Shown piece by piece: positions 41,809-51,314 of a DNA stretch of 64,000 nucleotides (positions are counted from its first letter, which is position 1; each line of letters starts with the position of its first letter). This DNA is from Betaproteobacteria bacterium (GTDB taxonomy: Bacteria > Pseudomonadota > Gammaproteobacteria > Burkholderiales > Usitatibacteraceae): NCBI GenBank assembly GCA_016720855.1, contig JADKJU010000003.1, forward strand, positions 744,001 through 808,000, written 5' to 3'. A program made the translations under genes and the position numbers. A model generated the notes under the pieces. It saw only the letters and a program-made list of their open reading frames with translations, did not search any database and was not told the origin of the DNA.

Positions 41809-42005
41809 TCGATCACGGCCACCGCCTGCCGGACATTCTCGACTACACCTTGGCGCAGGTCCGCGCCTTTACCCACGCAACCGCTCGGCAGGAGGCAGCC
41901 CACGAGGCTCGTCTTCTCTCCCTCATTGCCATCGGCACGCGCGGGGACGCCAAGAGCCTCGACCAAACGCTCGATCGACTGACCGACCGCGCCCACCCAT
42001 CATGA
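41706..42005 (+). CDS. Frameshift extension of the tail chaperone (gpT-like)
   Basis: The -1 frame relative to gpG is free of stops from before the T7 slippery run to 42005 and has no start codon of its own. It encodes 'LWFDAIQRLIDHGHRLPDIL' and 'YTLAQVRAFTHATARQEAAH', the usual T-domain sequence in this position. Slippage at 41700-41706 would yield a 200-aa GT fusion. The stop overlaps the next ATG (ATGA at 42002). Confidence 0.65.
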   Translation, partial: YPDGDPEAGRPLHAGQASESGSRSGLWFDAIQRLIDHGHRLPDILDYTLAQVRAFTHATARQEAAHEARLLSLIAIGTRGDAKSLDQTLDRLTDRAHPS

Positions 42006-42646
42006 GGATCACCTTTCGGATCGATAGCGCCGCCGCCCAGGCGCAGCTTCGCCGATGGGGGGGTGAAGTGCGCGCGACCGTCCGGCAGGCGGTCGAACGG
42101 GCCATCGCCGGGGAGGCAAGCGAGATCCGGGAAGAGGTACGTAGCCACGTGGCCGGCGAGATGAAGGTCGTCAAGAAGTCCTTCCTCAAGGGCTTCACCG
42201 CCAAGGTGCTCGCCAAAGATCCCACGCGCCTGCCTGCGCTCTATGTGGGCTCGCGCATTCCTTGGTCGGGGATACACGAGAGCGGTGGCGCGATCGGTGC
42301 TCGGATGCTCATCCCGCTGCATGGGCGCGTCGGACGCAAACGCTTCAAGGCCCAAGTGGCGGAGTTGATGCGTGGTGGCAACGCCTATTTCGTGAAGAAC
42401 GCCAAGGGAAATGTGGTTCTGATGGCTGAGAACATCAAGGAACACGGACGCCCCCTCGCGGGATTCAAGCGCCGCTACCGCAAGGCCGAGGGGATCAAGC
42501 GCTTGAAGCGCGGCACCGCCATTCCTATCGCAGTCCTCGTGCCGAAAGTGCGGCTCAAGAAGCGACTCGACATCGCGCGGCTCATCGCGGGTCGCATTCC
42601 GCAACTGGCGATTGCCGTCGAAAAGCAAATTCAGCAGATCAGATAA
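42002..42646 (+). CDS. DUF6441-like minor tail protein
   Basis: A 214-aa basic protein: 'VKKSFLKGFTAKVLAKDPTR', 'VGRKRFKAQVAELMRGGNAY', 'NVVLMAENIKEH' and 'RRYRKAEGIKRLKRGTAIPI'. The pattern fits DUF6441, phage tail-region proteins of unknown detail. It is separated from the tape measure gene by an opposite-strand insertion. Confidence 0.7.
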   Translation: MRITFRIDSAAAQAQLRRWGGEVRATVRQAVERAIAGEASEIREEVRSHVAGEMKVVKKSFLKGFTAKVLAKDPTRLPALYVGSRIPWSGIHESGGAIGARMLIPLHGRVGRKRFKAQVAELMRGGNAYFVKNAKGNVVLMAENIKEHGRPLAGFKRRYRKAEGIKRLKRGTAIPIAVLVPKVRLKKRLDIARLIAGRIPQLAIAVEKQIQQIR

Positions 42647-42648
42647 GG

Positions 42649-43128
42649 CTACTTGCCTGCAGGCCAGATCTTTTGGCCGATTGCTTTGAACTTGCTGACG
42701 CTAAGTGCCCCACGCTCATTTCGCGCCTTCGATCCCGGCGCCTTTAGTGCGCTCTCGATAGCGGTTCGACTCGCTTCGAAAATGGCAGTGGGCTCGAAGT
42801 CGCTGTCCAGCAAGACCAACAGCACGCCATCCCACTTGTGCTTGAGATCGATTTTCCCAAGTCGCTGTCCGGGATTCTTGGAGAGGATGCAGCGCCCCTT
42901 GATTTGCAATTGCTCGACAGTCTTGCCGGAGCGACGGATGGCGTCAAAGCCGGCCTGCCGGACCTCGGCCAATTCGAGCCTCAAGATGCGCGCGGCTTCG
43001 TATTCAGCGACTTCGCCCGTGATGCCAATCGGCCGCCCTGTGAGGGCACGGTACTCCCGCGCCAGTTGCTTCGCCCTGACGATGAGCTTTCCGACTTCCT
43101 CGAGGTTTATTGCGTGATGACTCGTCAT
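42649..43128 (-). CDS. Antisense cargo protein, PD-(D/E)XK-like (DUF6998-like)
   Basis: A 159-aa gene on the strand opposite to the whole late operon, 2 nt after the DUF6441-like stop and 25 nt before the tape measure start. 'RPIGITGEVAEYEAARILRL', 'GFDAIRRSG' with D62 and 'EQLQIKGRCI' with Q75-x-K77 form a restriction-endonuclease-like core with Gln in place of Glu. 'WDGVLLVLLDSDFEP' follows. It looks like an inserted moron with its own expression. An anti-phage or DNA-processing role is inferred. Confidence 0.65.
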   Translation of the reverse strand: MTSHHAINLEEVGKLIVRAKQLAREYRALTGRPIGITGEVAEYEAARILRLELAEVRQAGFDAIRRSGKTVEQLQIKGRCILSKNPGQRLGKIDLKHKWDGVLLVLLDSDFEPTAIFEASRTAIESALKAPGSKARNERGALSVSKFKAIGQKIWPAGK

Positions 43129-43153
43129 TGCAACTAGAGATGATCGCTCCTTA

Positions 43154-46100
43154 ATGGCCAACAATCGTATCAGCATTCTCGTTGCCCTCGACGGTGCCGA
43201 CGAGGGGCTCAAGCGCGCCATCACCTCGGCCGAGCGAAGCCTGGGGGAGCTTTCCACCCATGCCAAGACGGCAGGCGAAAAGGCCTCCGCCGGCATGGCG
43301 GAAGTGAAGGCGGGCGTCTCGGCGTTCTCCGAGCAGTTCAATCGCGCCAAGACGCAGTTGATCGGGTTCCTCGCCGCCTTCGAGTTCGCCGGGAAGCTAC
43401 GCGATGTCATCGCAATCGCGGACGCGTGGAACCAGATGAATGCGCGGCTGAAACTCGCGACCATCGGTGCGACGGAGTTCGCAACCGCCCAATCCTCGCT
43501 CTTCGATATTGCCCAGCGCATTGGCGTTCCCCTGCAGGAAGTCGCCATCCTCTATGTGCGGCTGCAGCAATCGGTACGCATGCTCGGGATGGAGCAGAAG
43601 GACGCGCTCACCATTACCGAGAGCATTTCGCAGGCGCTTCGCATCTCCGGCGCCTCGGCCACCGAAGCTCAGTCCGCTCTGCTGCAGTTCGGCCAGGCGC
43701 TCGCTGCGGGCGTATTGCGCGGCGAAGAGTTCAACTCGGTGGTCGAGAATAGTCCCCGCCTGGCCCAGGCCCTTGCCGAGGGCTTGAATGTTCCCATCGG
43801 GAGGCTTCGCAAATTCGCCGAAGAGGGGCGACTCACCGCGGACGTCGTAGTGCAGGCATTGCTCTCGCAGAAGGACAAACTCGCCGCCGAGTACGCCTCC
43901 ATGCCAGTCACGGTCACACAGGCCATGGAGCGCGTGAGCAATGCGTTCGGTCAGTGGGTGCACAAGCTGGATGAGTCCACGGGCTTTACCCAGAAGCTAG
44001 CCGGCGCCTTGACGTGGTTGTCGCAGAATCTCGACGCCGTGATGAAGTGGCTCACCATCATCAAGGACGTAGGGCTTGCGGTCCTGATCTACCGGTTTCT
44101 CCCCGCCCTCGCGATTGCCTGGCAAACCGCCGGCGCGGCGGCCGTGACCGCGGCGAGCGCCACAGCCGCCGCGTGGGCGACTGCAAACCAGTCGGTGTCC
44201 GCGGCCGTTACGAGCATTGGTGTGGTGAAGACCTCCTTTGCCGCGCTCGGCGCCTTCATGGCCGGCTGGGAGATCGGCACGTGGCTCGGAGAAGTTCGAG
44301 ATCGTGAGGAAGTCCGGCATCGCCATGGTGGAAGTGCTGATGCGTGGGATCGAGGAACTGCGCTATCGCTGGGAGATGTTCGCAGCCCTCTTTACCTCTG
44401 ATACCGTCGCCCAAGCCACGCAACGTCACCAAGCGCGGCTCGCGGAAATGAACCAGGTCTTTGCCCAAATGTATGCCGATGCCGGCAAAGGGACGGAGGC
44501 CGCCAAGGTAGCGATGACCACCGCCGCCACAGCCGCCGAGGAGATCGCCAAACGCCTCGAAGCGGTCCGTCAGGGAACGCAAGAAGCCGTTGGCCGCGGG
44601 CTCGAAGCCGTGCACGCGGCCATCGAGAAGCTCAAGTCTCGGCTGGGTGAAGTCGAACAGGCGATCGGCAAAGCCAATCAGACCGTCACCGATACCACCG
44701 CCAAGATGGCGGAGGCCTACAAGGGACTCACATCCCTCGTAGAAGCCAACCTGCAGCGGCAGGTCGACGCGGTCAAGGCGCGCTATCAGCAGGAGCAGAG
44801 CGCGCTGGAAACCGCGCATGGCTCCGAGAGTGCGCTGATCACCCGATCCACGCAGTTGCTCACGGAGGCGCTCACTCAGCAGACGATGCTTCGCCGGCAA
44901 GCCTCGGTCGAGGCGATGAAGCTGATCGATGACGAGTCCGGCGCCCGGATCGAGGCCGCTCGCCGCCAAGGGACGACGGATCAGGAGCGCAGCGCCAACA
45001 TCCAGCGGGTGGAGAACGAGATTCTCGCCACCAAGCGTCAGACGATGACGCAGGCGCTCACCGAGTACCGGGCGCACATCGAAGCGCTCAACGCGGAAGC
45101 CAACCGGCATCTGGCCGAGGTCACCCGGATCGAGCAGGCCAAGCGCCAGCTCTCGATGTCCACCGAAGAGCGTATCCGCGACATCCAGCGCCAAGGGATG
45201 GGCGAATACGAGGCGACCGAGGATCGCAAGAGCCAGATCGCTGAGTACCAGGCCAAGGCCCGAGCGGCGCTGGCCCAAGGCAACTTCGAGGAGGCCCGGA
45301 CTCTCGGCCAGAAAGCCATGGACCTCGCGGCTCAGGTCGCGAGCAGCCAGACGACGGAAGCCCAACGTGCGCAGGCCGCGCGGACGCAATCCGAACAGGG
45401 TGCAACGCAAGTCGCCCAGTTGGAAGCGCAGTCACGCGAGGCCGCTCGCGCCCAGGAATACGGGAAGGCCGAAGCCCTGATGCGCCAAGCCGACTCGCTT
45501 CGTGCCGAGATCTCGCAAAAGACCCGCGAAGCGGACACCGCAATCGCGAAAGGGAAGGACGAGGTCAACGCGGCCGTGCAGAATATCCGCGCCTCCGAAG
45601 AAATCCTCAATCAGACGTTGGACGCCGAGGCGAGCGCGCACCGAACGGCCGCGCAATCCGCACTTTCGGCTCGTAACGAGATCAAGCAGACCCTCTCGCA
45701 GACCGAAACGCAGATCGACCAGATCACGGCGAAGCTGCAGGAGGGGCTGAAGGTCACGATCGGTGCCGACACCGCCCGCTTTGATCAGGCGATTGCGGAA
45801 CTCGACAAGGCACTCGCCGAGAAAGAGCGACTGCTGGTCATCAAGGCGGATCTCGAGCAGGCCGAGAAGCGGTTGCAGGAGTACCTGCAACTCCTCAAGG
45901 AGGGGAAGTCCTTACCCGTCAATGCGGACTTCACCAAAGCCCAGGAGGCGCTCGACAAACTGAAGGCCTACGCCGAACAGAATTCCCAACTCGAACTCAA
46001 GGTGGCGACCGAAAAGGCCCAAGCCGCCATCACCAACGTGGATGGCCAAATCCGGGCGCTCGCCAATGTCCAAACCGAGTCCCGCCATCAGGTCACCTCC

Positions 46101-47246
46101 AATGTTGTGGCCGCCCGCACCGAGATTCAGTCTCTCAACGGCGCGAACACCTCGAGCACGCACACCATCACCGTCCGAAAAGTGGAAGCCAACGCGACCG
46201 GCGGCCTCGTCGGTGCTGGCGCACGGCAGAGTGCTGGCGCACGGCAGAGTGCTGGCGCACAGCATTTCTCAGAGGGAGGCGCCACATCATCGGACTTTCC
46301 GAGAATGGCAGGCGGCTCGGTCCCCGGTTCCGGTCACCACGACACCGTGCCGCGCACGCTCGAATCCGGAGCCTACGTGCTCCGCAAGGCCGCGGTGCGC
46401 AAGTACGGCGGCGGGGCGCTTTCAAAGCTTGCCAATGGCGTGGCGCGCTTCGCTATCGGCGGGCCGGTGAATTCGTCGGGCAGGGGCCGCCAGGGACAGG
46501 ACGAGCAGCCCCGTGACGGTAACGCGGACGGCGGACACGGACCTCGGAAGAGCAACCGCGACGCGATCGAGGCCTTGAAGCTGATCGAGTTGGGGCTGCG
46601 CGGCATGGACGAGTACACGAGCTGGATGGAGAGGAATTACAGCGGCTCGGTGAGTCTCGACATGCGCTACAAGACGATGGAGCGCTACAACAAGCAGGCG
46701 CAGGCCGATCGTGATGCGGTCCAGGCATTCGTTGGCCAGAACCAACTCACCGCAAACGAGCGTGGCACTCTGGAATCCATCCGCCAAACGTGGCGAACAG
46801 CCATGGCGCAGCCGCTGGTCTTTGGCAAAGACCTGGAGCGCGAGCTGATCACCTACATGGAGCAGAACCAAGGCAAGCTCTTCGCCGACGGGGGCCTGTC
46901 CTCCTCGGACTCGATCCCGGCGATGCTCACCCCGGGCGAGTACGTGGTGAACAAGGACGCCGTCTCGCGCTTCGGGTCCGGCTTCTTCGAGGCGATCAAC
47001 CGCTTGGCACTTCCCGCACGAGCGCTCGCTTCGCACGTGCAGGGATTCGCGACGGGTGGCTTGGTGAATCCGCTTGGCTCCGCCTTGTCCGTCACGCGCC
47101 CCGCGCTGGATGCTGCGGTTGCGCCCACGCGCACGGTGCGGGTTGAACTGGCCTCCGGTGATCGCCGGGTCAGCGCCTCCATCAATGCGGGCGATGAAAC
47201 GCGCCTCTTGCAGATCCTCGAAGTCGCCCGCGCTCGGGCCGCCTGA
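43154..47246 (+). CDS. Tape measure protein, frameshifted
   Basis: About 1,360 aa when read through. Frame 1 (43154-44290) has the tape measure N-terminal domain: 'LYVRLQQSVRMLGMEQKDAL', 'SATEAQSALLQFGQALAAGV' and 'GEEFNSVVENSPRLAQALAEG' around 197-217. Frame 2 (44290-47246) resumes at 'EKFEIVRKSGIAMVEVLMRG' and continues as a long coiled coil rich in Ala/Gln/Glu, then glycine-rich 'SAGARQ' repeats and 'GGLSSSDSIPAMLTPGEYVV'. One extra base at 44288-44289 explains the change. It sets tail length and may help DNA entry. Confidence 0.88.
46213..46266 (+). repeat. 18-bp tandem repeat, three units, in the tape measure gene
   Basis: GTGCTGGCGCACGGCAGA occurs twice exactly (46213-46230, 46231-46248) and a third time partly (46249-46266). 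It encodes SAGARQ repeats in a flexible Gly/Ala linker and is in frame. It may vary in copy number between relatives. Confidence 0.8.
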
Positions 47247-47257
47247 GTCTCCACGCG

Positions 47258-47665
47258 ATGCAGCTCAAGAACCTCACCGATGGGGTGGTGCTGGCGTTGC
47301 CCGACGACCTCCTCTGGGCGGACGAACATGCCTGGAGCCCGGTCGTCGCCAACGTGTCCTACCTCCTCACCGGTGCCCTCCTCGTGCAAGCCGCGACCCG
47401 GCAGGCGGGGCGCCCCATCACGCTCGTGGGGGCCGCCGACATGGGCTGGGTTACGCGCGCTGCAGTCGAGACGCTCTATGGGTGGGTCGCGGCACCCTTG
47501 GCGGTCGATTCGGGGCGTTTTGAATTGACACTTACCGACGCGAGAGTCTTCACCACGGCCTTCCGGTTCGGGGACACGGCGATCGAGGCGGAACCGGTCC
47601 TGGGATTTCCCGCGCGACTGGATACCGACTTCTACCGCCTCACGCTGCGCTTAATGCAAATCTGA
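47258..47665 (+). CDS. Hypothetical tail protein, 135 aa
   Basis: Follows the tape measure gene by 11 nt. A beta-rich protein: 'NLTDGVVLALPDDLLWADEH', 'SYLLTGALLVQAATRQAGRP', 'WVAAPLAVDSGRFELTL'. In position it corresponds to a distal tail (gpM-like) protein. No decisive motif. Confidence 0.65.
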   Translation: MQLKNLTDGVVLALPDDLLWADEHAWSPVVANVSYLLTGALLVQAATRQAGRPITLVGAADMGWVTRAAVETLYGWVAAPLAVDSGRFELTLTDARVFTTAFRFGDTAIEAEPVLGFPARLDTDFYRLTLRLMQI

Positions 47666-47681
47666 CTCTCCGGAGCCCTGA

Positions 47682-50600
47682 ATGACGATTCTTGCTGGCG
47701 ACGTGAAACTCGTGGCCTCCCAAGTCATGGATGACGTTGCAACGGGTGGGGGTGCGCCGACCGCTACCGTCATCGCAGACGGCGTGAGCAATTCCATCTT
47801 CAACGACATTTCGGAACTCGATCGCGCGGGCGGCCGGGTGAATCTGCGCAAGGTATTCGCGAGCGTTCAGACGCCCACGCGCGACGGCTACTACGGGGCG
47901 AACGTGATCGTGGCCGATCCCCCGGACGATCCGCGTGTCTCCATCACGATCTTCAAAACGGGCGAGGTCTTCGATCGCCGCACTGATGCCGCGAACCGCG
48001 TCGAGGCTTACCTCAACAAAGGGAGCGCGTGGGGCGGGTACCTCTTCGAAAACCACATCACTGGCCAGCGCGCGATCCAGCTTCTTCAGCGCGAAGGCGC
48101 GCCGCTCCCGTCGGTCGGCAAGACGCTCCACCTCGCTTTGAACGAGGGCCTGGGATCGGAAGTCTCGCAATACGTCCGGGTCACACGGGTTTCCTCGGAA
48201 GTGCGGACGTTTACCTACTCCAACGGTTCAACCTACGTTGACTACCAAGCTGCCGTCGTGACCTGCGAAATCTCAGATGCCCTGCGCTATGACTTCGCGG
48301 GATCAGCCCCCTCACGCCTGTTCCTCGCGGAGACTGGAAAGACGAAGGTCCGCGATACCCTGGTGGCCAACGCCGCAAAATACTACGGCGCCGTCCCGAC
48401 TACGACGAGCGTGGCGATTGGTGACGTGGTGGCCAACGTCGCGACAGTGTTTTCCCAGATCGTGCCAAGCGCGCAGACGGAAACGCCGCTGGTGGACGTG
48501 CGCAGCAACGGCCTGAGCGTGGCGCTCACCGCGAGCGGCACCCCGGTAACGCTCGCCCTTACTCTCGCCTTCACCACCTCGAACCGGCTTTTCATCGGCG
48601 GGGGGATCCTGCCAGGAAGCCTCACCGTTACCAGATCGGGCGTCACGCTAACTGATGCGGCCGGCGTCCTCATGAACGGTTCGTCGCAAGTCGGTACCGT
48701 GGATTACGAGGGCGGAATCCTGAGCCTCACAGTGAACGTGTTCGGCGCGAGCGGCGGATCGCACGCAATCGTCTACAACCCGGCCGACATCCCGCCTCTC
48801 ATTTCGGATTCGTTCGGCGTGAACGTCACGATCGAAACCCGAAGCATCAGCTACGCCATCACGCTCCCTTCGGTCCCGGCACGGGCTTCGTTGAGCGTGA
48901 GCTACTTGTCAGGAGGTCGATGGTACGTCCTGCGAGAAGGCGGGAACGGCGTACTCGCGGGCGCGGACACGTCCTACGGCGTGGGCACCTTAAGTTTCGC
49001 CACAGGTTCCTTAGCGCTGACACTCGGGGCACTCCCCGACGTGGGCAGCGCAATCGTCTTTCAGTATTTCACCCAAAACTCGACCGGATCCGTATCGAAC
49101 ACGGACCTCTATAACGGAGGCAAGCTCTACGTCCCGATCAATACCTCCGGGGAACTCACCGAGGCGCCCGGTGAAACGCGAATCCGCGCCGGTGCGGCCA
49201 CCGTGTCGTGGCTCTATGGCGCCGTAACAAAGACCGCAACGGACAACGGTCTCGGGATTCTGACCGGGGATGCGACCGGCTTCGTGAATTACACGAAGGG
49301 CGTGGTCTACGTGAGCCCGAACGTGCTGCCCGCCTCCGGCACGACGTTCATGCTCAATTCCACCGGCGCCGCACCGGTCACGGCCGCAAGTGTTGCGATC
49401 GGCGGCGGATTCATCGGGGAAACGAATATCAGGCCGGGAACGGTTTCCTTCACCCTTGCCGCGCAAATCAACTACTCCACGATCTATCCCTTTTCCGACC
49501 TGCGCATTGACCCGGCCTTCAAGGCGCGGTCGGTCGCGGTCACGGACAACGGAAGCGGGAGCCTCCTTATCGAGGATGACGTTCACGGCCGGGGGACGAT
49601 CGGGACGATCAATTACGCCACAGGGCAGGTCAACGTTTCTGCCTCGGGTTCTCTGGCCACGTCGGATATGCAAGGCCCCGCCATCATTACGACGCATCCC
49701 ATTGGGGGGTTTTCCTCAACGTACCTCTGGAATGGATCGCCGATCGGCGGCGCGGGCGTCGGCGACCTCCGGGTTCGCTCGCTCACGGCGGCGCCCCAAA
49801 ACGTCGCCGTTTCCTACCTGGTGGCGGCGGGCGGCGCGGGAAGCGTGAGCGTTGCGGTGAGCGAATACCAGGCCAAGACGATCATGACGTCGGACTTCAC
49901 CCTGCGCGGCGTGAGTTTCCGCGTTGGCGCGAACCGCTATATCGAGCAAACGGACGGCACGATCTCCAAGAATCCCGACCCGATCACCGGGATTGGGACG
50001 CCGTGCGGCGTGGTGAACGGCGCTCTCGGGACGCTCTCCATCACGTCGTGGACAACGGGCGATGCGCCAACGATTGCCGATTGGGCCGCAATCCAAGCCC
50101 CGCCCACGGCGGGTCTCTCGGCACCGTTCATGAACTCGGCAGTCATGTTTCGCACCTCGGCCGCCCCGATCCGCCCGTCGTCCCTCAGCGTTCTCGGCAC
50201 CCTGCAAGACGGCACGACATTCAACGTGACGGCCGACGCAACAGGGCGCTTCAACGCAACGCGGGTAAAGGGGCGCGTGGATTACGAGTACGGCACGGTC
50301 CAACTCTACTTCGTGAACCCGTCGGCGAGTGCTGCGCTCAATATCGACCTCGCCTTCCTCGGGATCTCGGGCCTCACGACCATCCCGGCCGATCTGTGCC
50401 GCATTTCGACGCTGCGCTACAACGCGGTCGCCTACTCCTACCTCCCGCTGGACGCTTCCGTGTTGGGGATCGACCCGGTGCGGCTTCCGACCGATGGACG
50501 GGTTCCGATCTTTCGCCCTGGCGACTTTGCGGTTCTCGGCGACACCGCGACGCTCGCGCCGGCAACGGTTTCAAACGGGCAGACAGTGAATTGTGGCCGC

Positions 50601-51305
50601 GTGCGGCTCTCGCGCGTTCGCGTGATCGGAAGCGATGGCGCAGTTATCAGCACCGGCTACGCGGCCGATCTGGAAGCCGGCACCGTCACGTTCAGCGCGG
50701 TTGCCGGGTATTCGCAGCCCGTGACGGTTGAGCATCGCATCGAAGACATGGCGCAAATCTCGGATGTTCAGATCAATGGGCAGCTTTCGTTCACCCGGCA
50801 GATCACTCACGCCTACCCAATCGGCTCCCTGGTGTCATCCGCCCTCATTTCCGGGGACATGAAGGCCTACGTGTCCGTCCAGTTCGATCAGGCGACGTGG
50901 GATAGCTCCTATGTCGATTCCCGCGTGGGATCCACCGCGACCGGAACCTACAACGACGTGCTGGCGCCGATCGAAGTCACGAACGTCGGCGCCTCCACCG
51001 AGCGCTGGAGCGTTCAATTCACGAACACGACCTCGTTTAACGTGATCGGCGAACACGTAGGCGTGATTGCCACCGGGAATACCTCGACCGATCTTGCGCC
51101 CGTTAATCCCGCAACCGCGCAGCCCTACTTCACCCTGCGAGCCTTGGGGTGGGGAAGCGGATGGGCGGCCGGCAATGTCCTGCGATTCAACACCGTGGGC
51201 GCCATCTTCCCGGTGTGGGTGGTTCGCACCATCCAGCAAGGCCCCGAAACCGTAACCAACGACTCGTTCACGGTATTGATCCGTGGCGACGTTGACCGCC
51301 CATAA
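47682..51305 (+). CDS. Large repetitive beta-structured tail protein, 1207 aa
   Basis: Intact 1207-aa frame. It contains many copies of a beta-hairpin motif of the form G-[TI]-[VIL]-x-[YF]-x-x-G-x-[VL]: 'VGTVDYEGGILSLTVNVFG', 'VGTLSFATGSLALTLGALP', 'VNYTKGVVYVSPNVLP', 'IGTINYATGQVNVSASG', 'RVDYEYGTVQLYFVNP' and others, often preceded by 'DNGxGxL'. This suggests a fibrous or tubular structural protein assembled from repeated modules, such as a central tail fibre or tip. Host-binding is plausible but not shown. No enzymatic domain. Confidence 0.75.
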   Translation: MTILAGDVKLVASQVMDDVATGGGAPTATVIADGVSNSIFNDISELDRAGGRVNLRKVFASVQTPTRDGYYGANVIVADPPDDPRVSITIFKTGEVFDRRTDAANRVEAYLNKGSAWGGYLFENHITGQRAIQLLQREGAPLPSVGKTLHLALNEGLGSEVSQYVRVTRVSSEVRTFTYSNGSTYVDYQAAVVTCEISDALRYDFAGSAPSRLFLAETGKTKVRDTLVANAAKYYGAVPTTTSVAIGDVVANVATVFSQIVPSAQTETPLVDVRSNGLSVALTASGTPVTLALTLAFTTSNRLFIGGGILPGSLTVTRSGVTLTDAAGVLMNGSSQVGTVDYEGGILSLTVNVFGASGGSHAIVYNPADIPPLISDSFGVNVTIETRSISYAITLPSVPARASLSVSYLSGGRWYVLREGGNGVLAGADTSYGVGTLSFATGSLALTLGALPDVGSAIVFQYFTQNSTGSVSNTDLYNGGKLYVPINTSGELTEAPGETRIRAGAATVSWLYGAVTKTATDNGLGILTGDATGFVNYTKGVVYVSPNVLPASGTTFMLNSTGAAPVTAASVAIGGGFIGETNIRPGTVSFTLAAQINYSTIYPFSDLRIDPAFKARSVAVTDNGSGSLLIEDDVHGRGTIGTINYATGQVNVSASGSLATSDMQGPAIITTHPIGGFSSTYLWNGSPIGGAGVGDLRVRSLTAAPQNVAVSYLVAAGGAGSVSVAVSEYQAKTIMTSDFTLRGVSFRVGANRYIEQTDGTISKNPDPITGIGTPCGVVNGALGTLSITSWTTGDAPTIADWAAIQAPPTAGLSAPFMNSAVMFRTSAAPIRPSSLSVLGTLQDGTTFNVTADATGRFNATRVKGRVDYEYGTVQLYFVNPSASAALNIDLAFLGISGLTTIPADLCRISTLRYNAVAYSYLPLDASVLGIDPVRLPTDGRVPIFRPGDFAVLGDTATLAPATVSNGQTVNCGRVRLSRVRVIGSDGAVISTGYAADLEAGTVTFSAVAGYSQPVTVEHRIEDMAQISDVQINGQLSFTRQITHAYPIGSLVSSALISGDMKAYVSVQFDQATWDSSYVDSRVGSTATGTYNDVLAPIEVTNVGASTERWSVQFTNTTSFNVIGEHVGVIATGNTSTDLAPVNPATAQPYFTLRALGWGSGWAAGNVLRFNTVGAIFPVWVVRTIQQGPETVTNDSFTVLIRGDVDRP

Positions 51306-51314
51306 GGAAGCCTC

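Noticed and set aside
44256..45410. 384-codon minus-strand open frame opposite the tape measure gene
   Set aside because: Antisense to the coiled-coil region of the tape measure; Leu/Arg/Gly-rich shadow translation.
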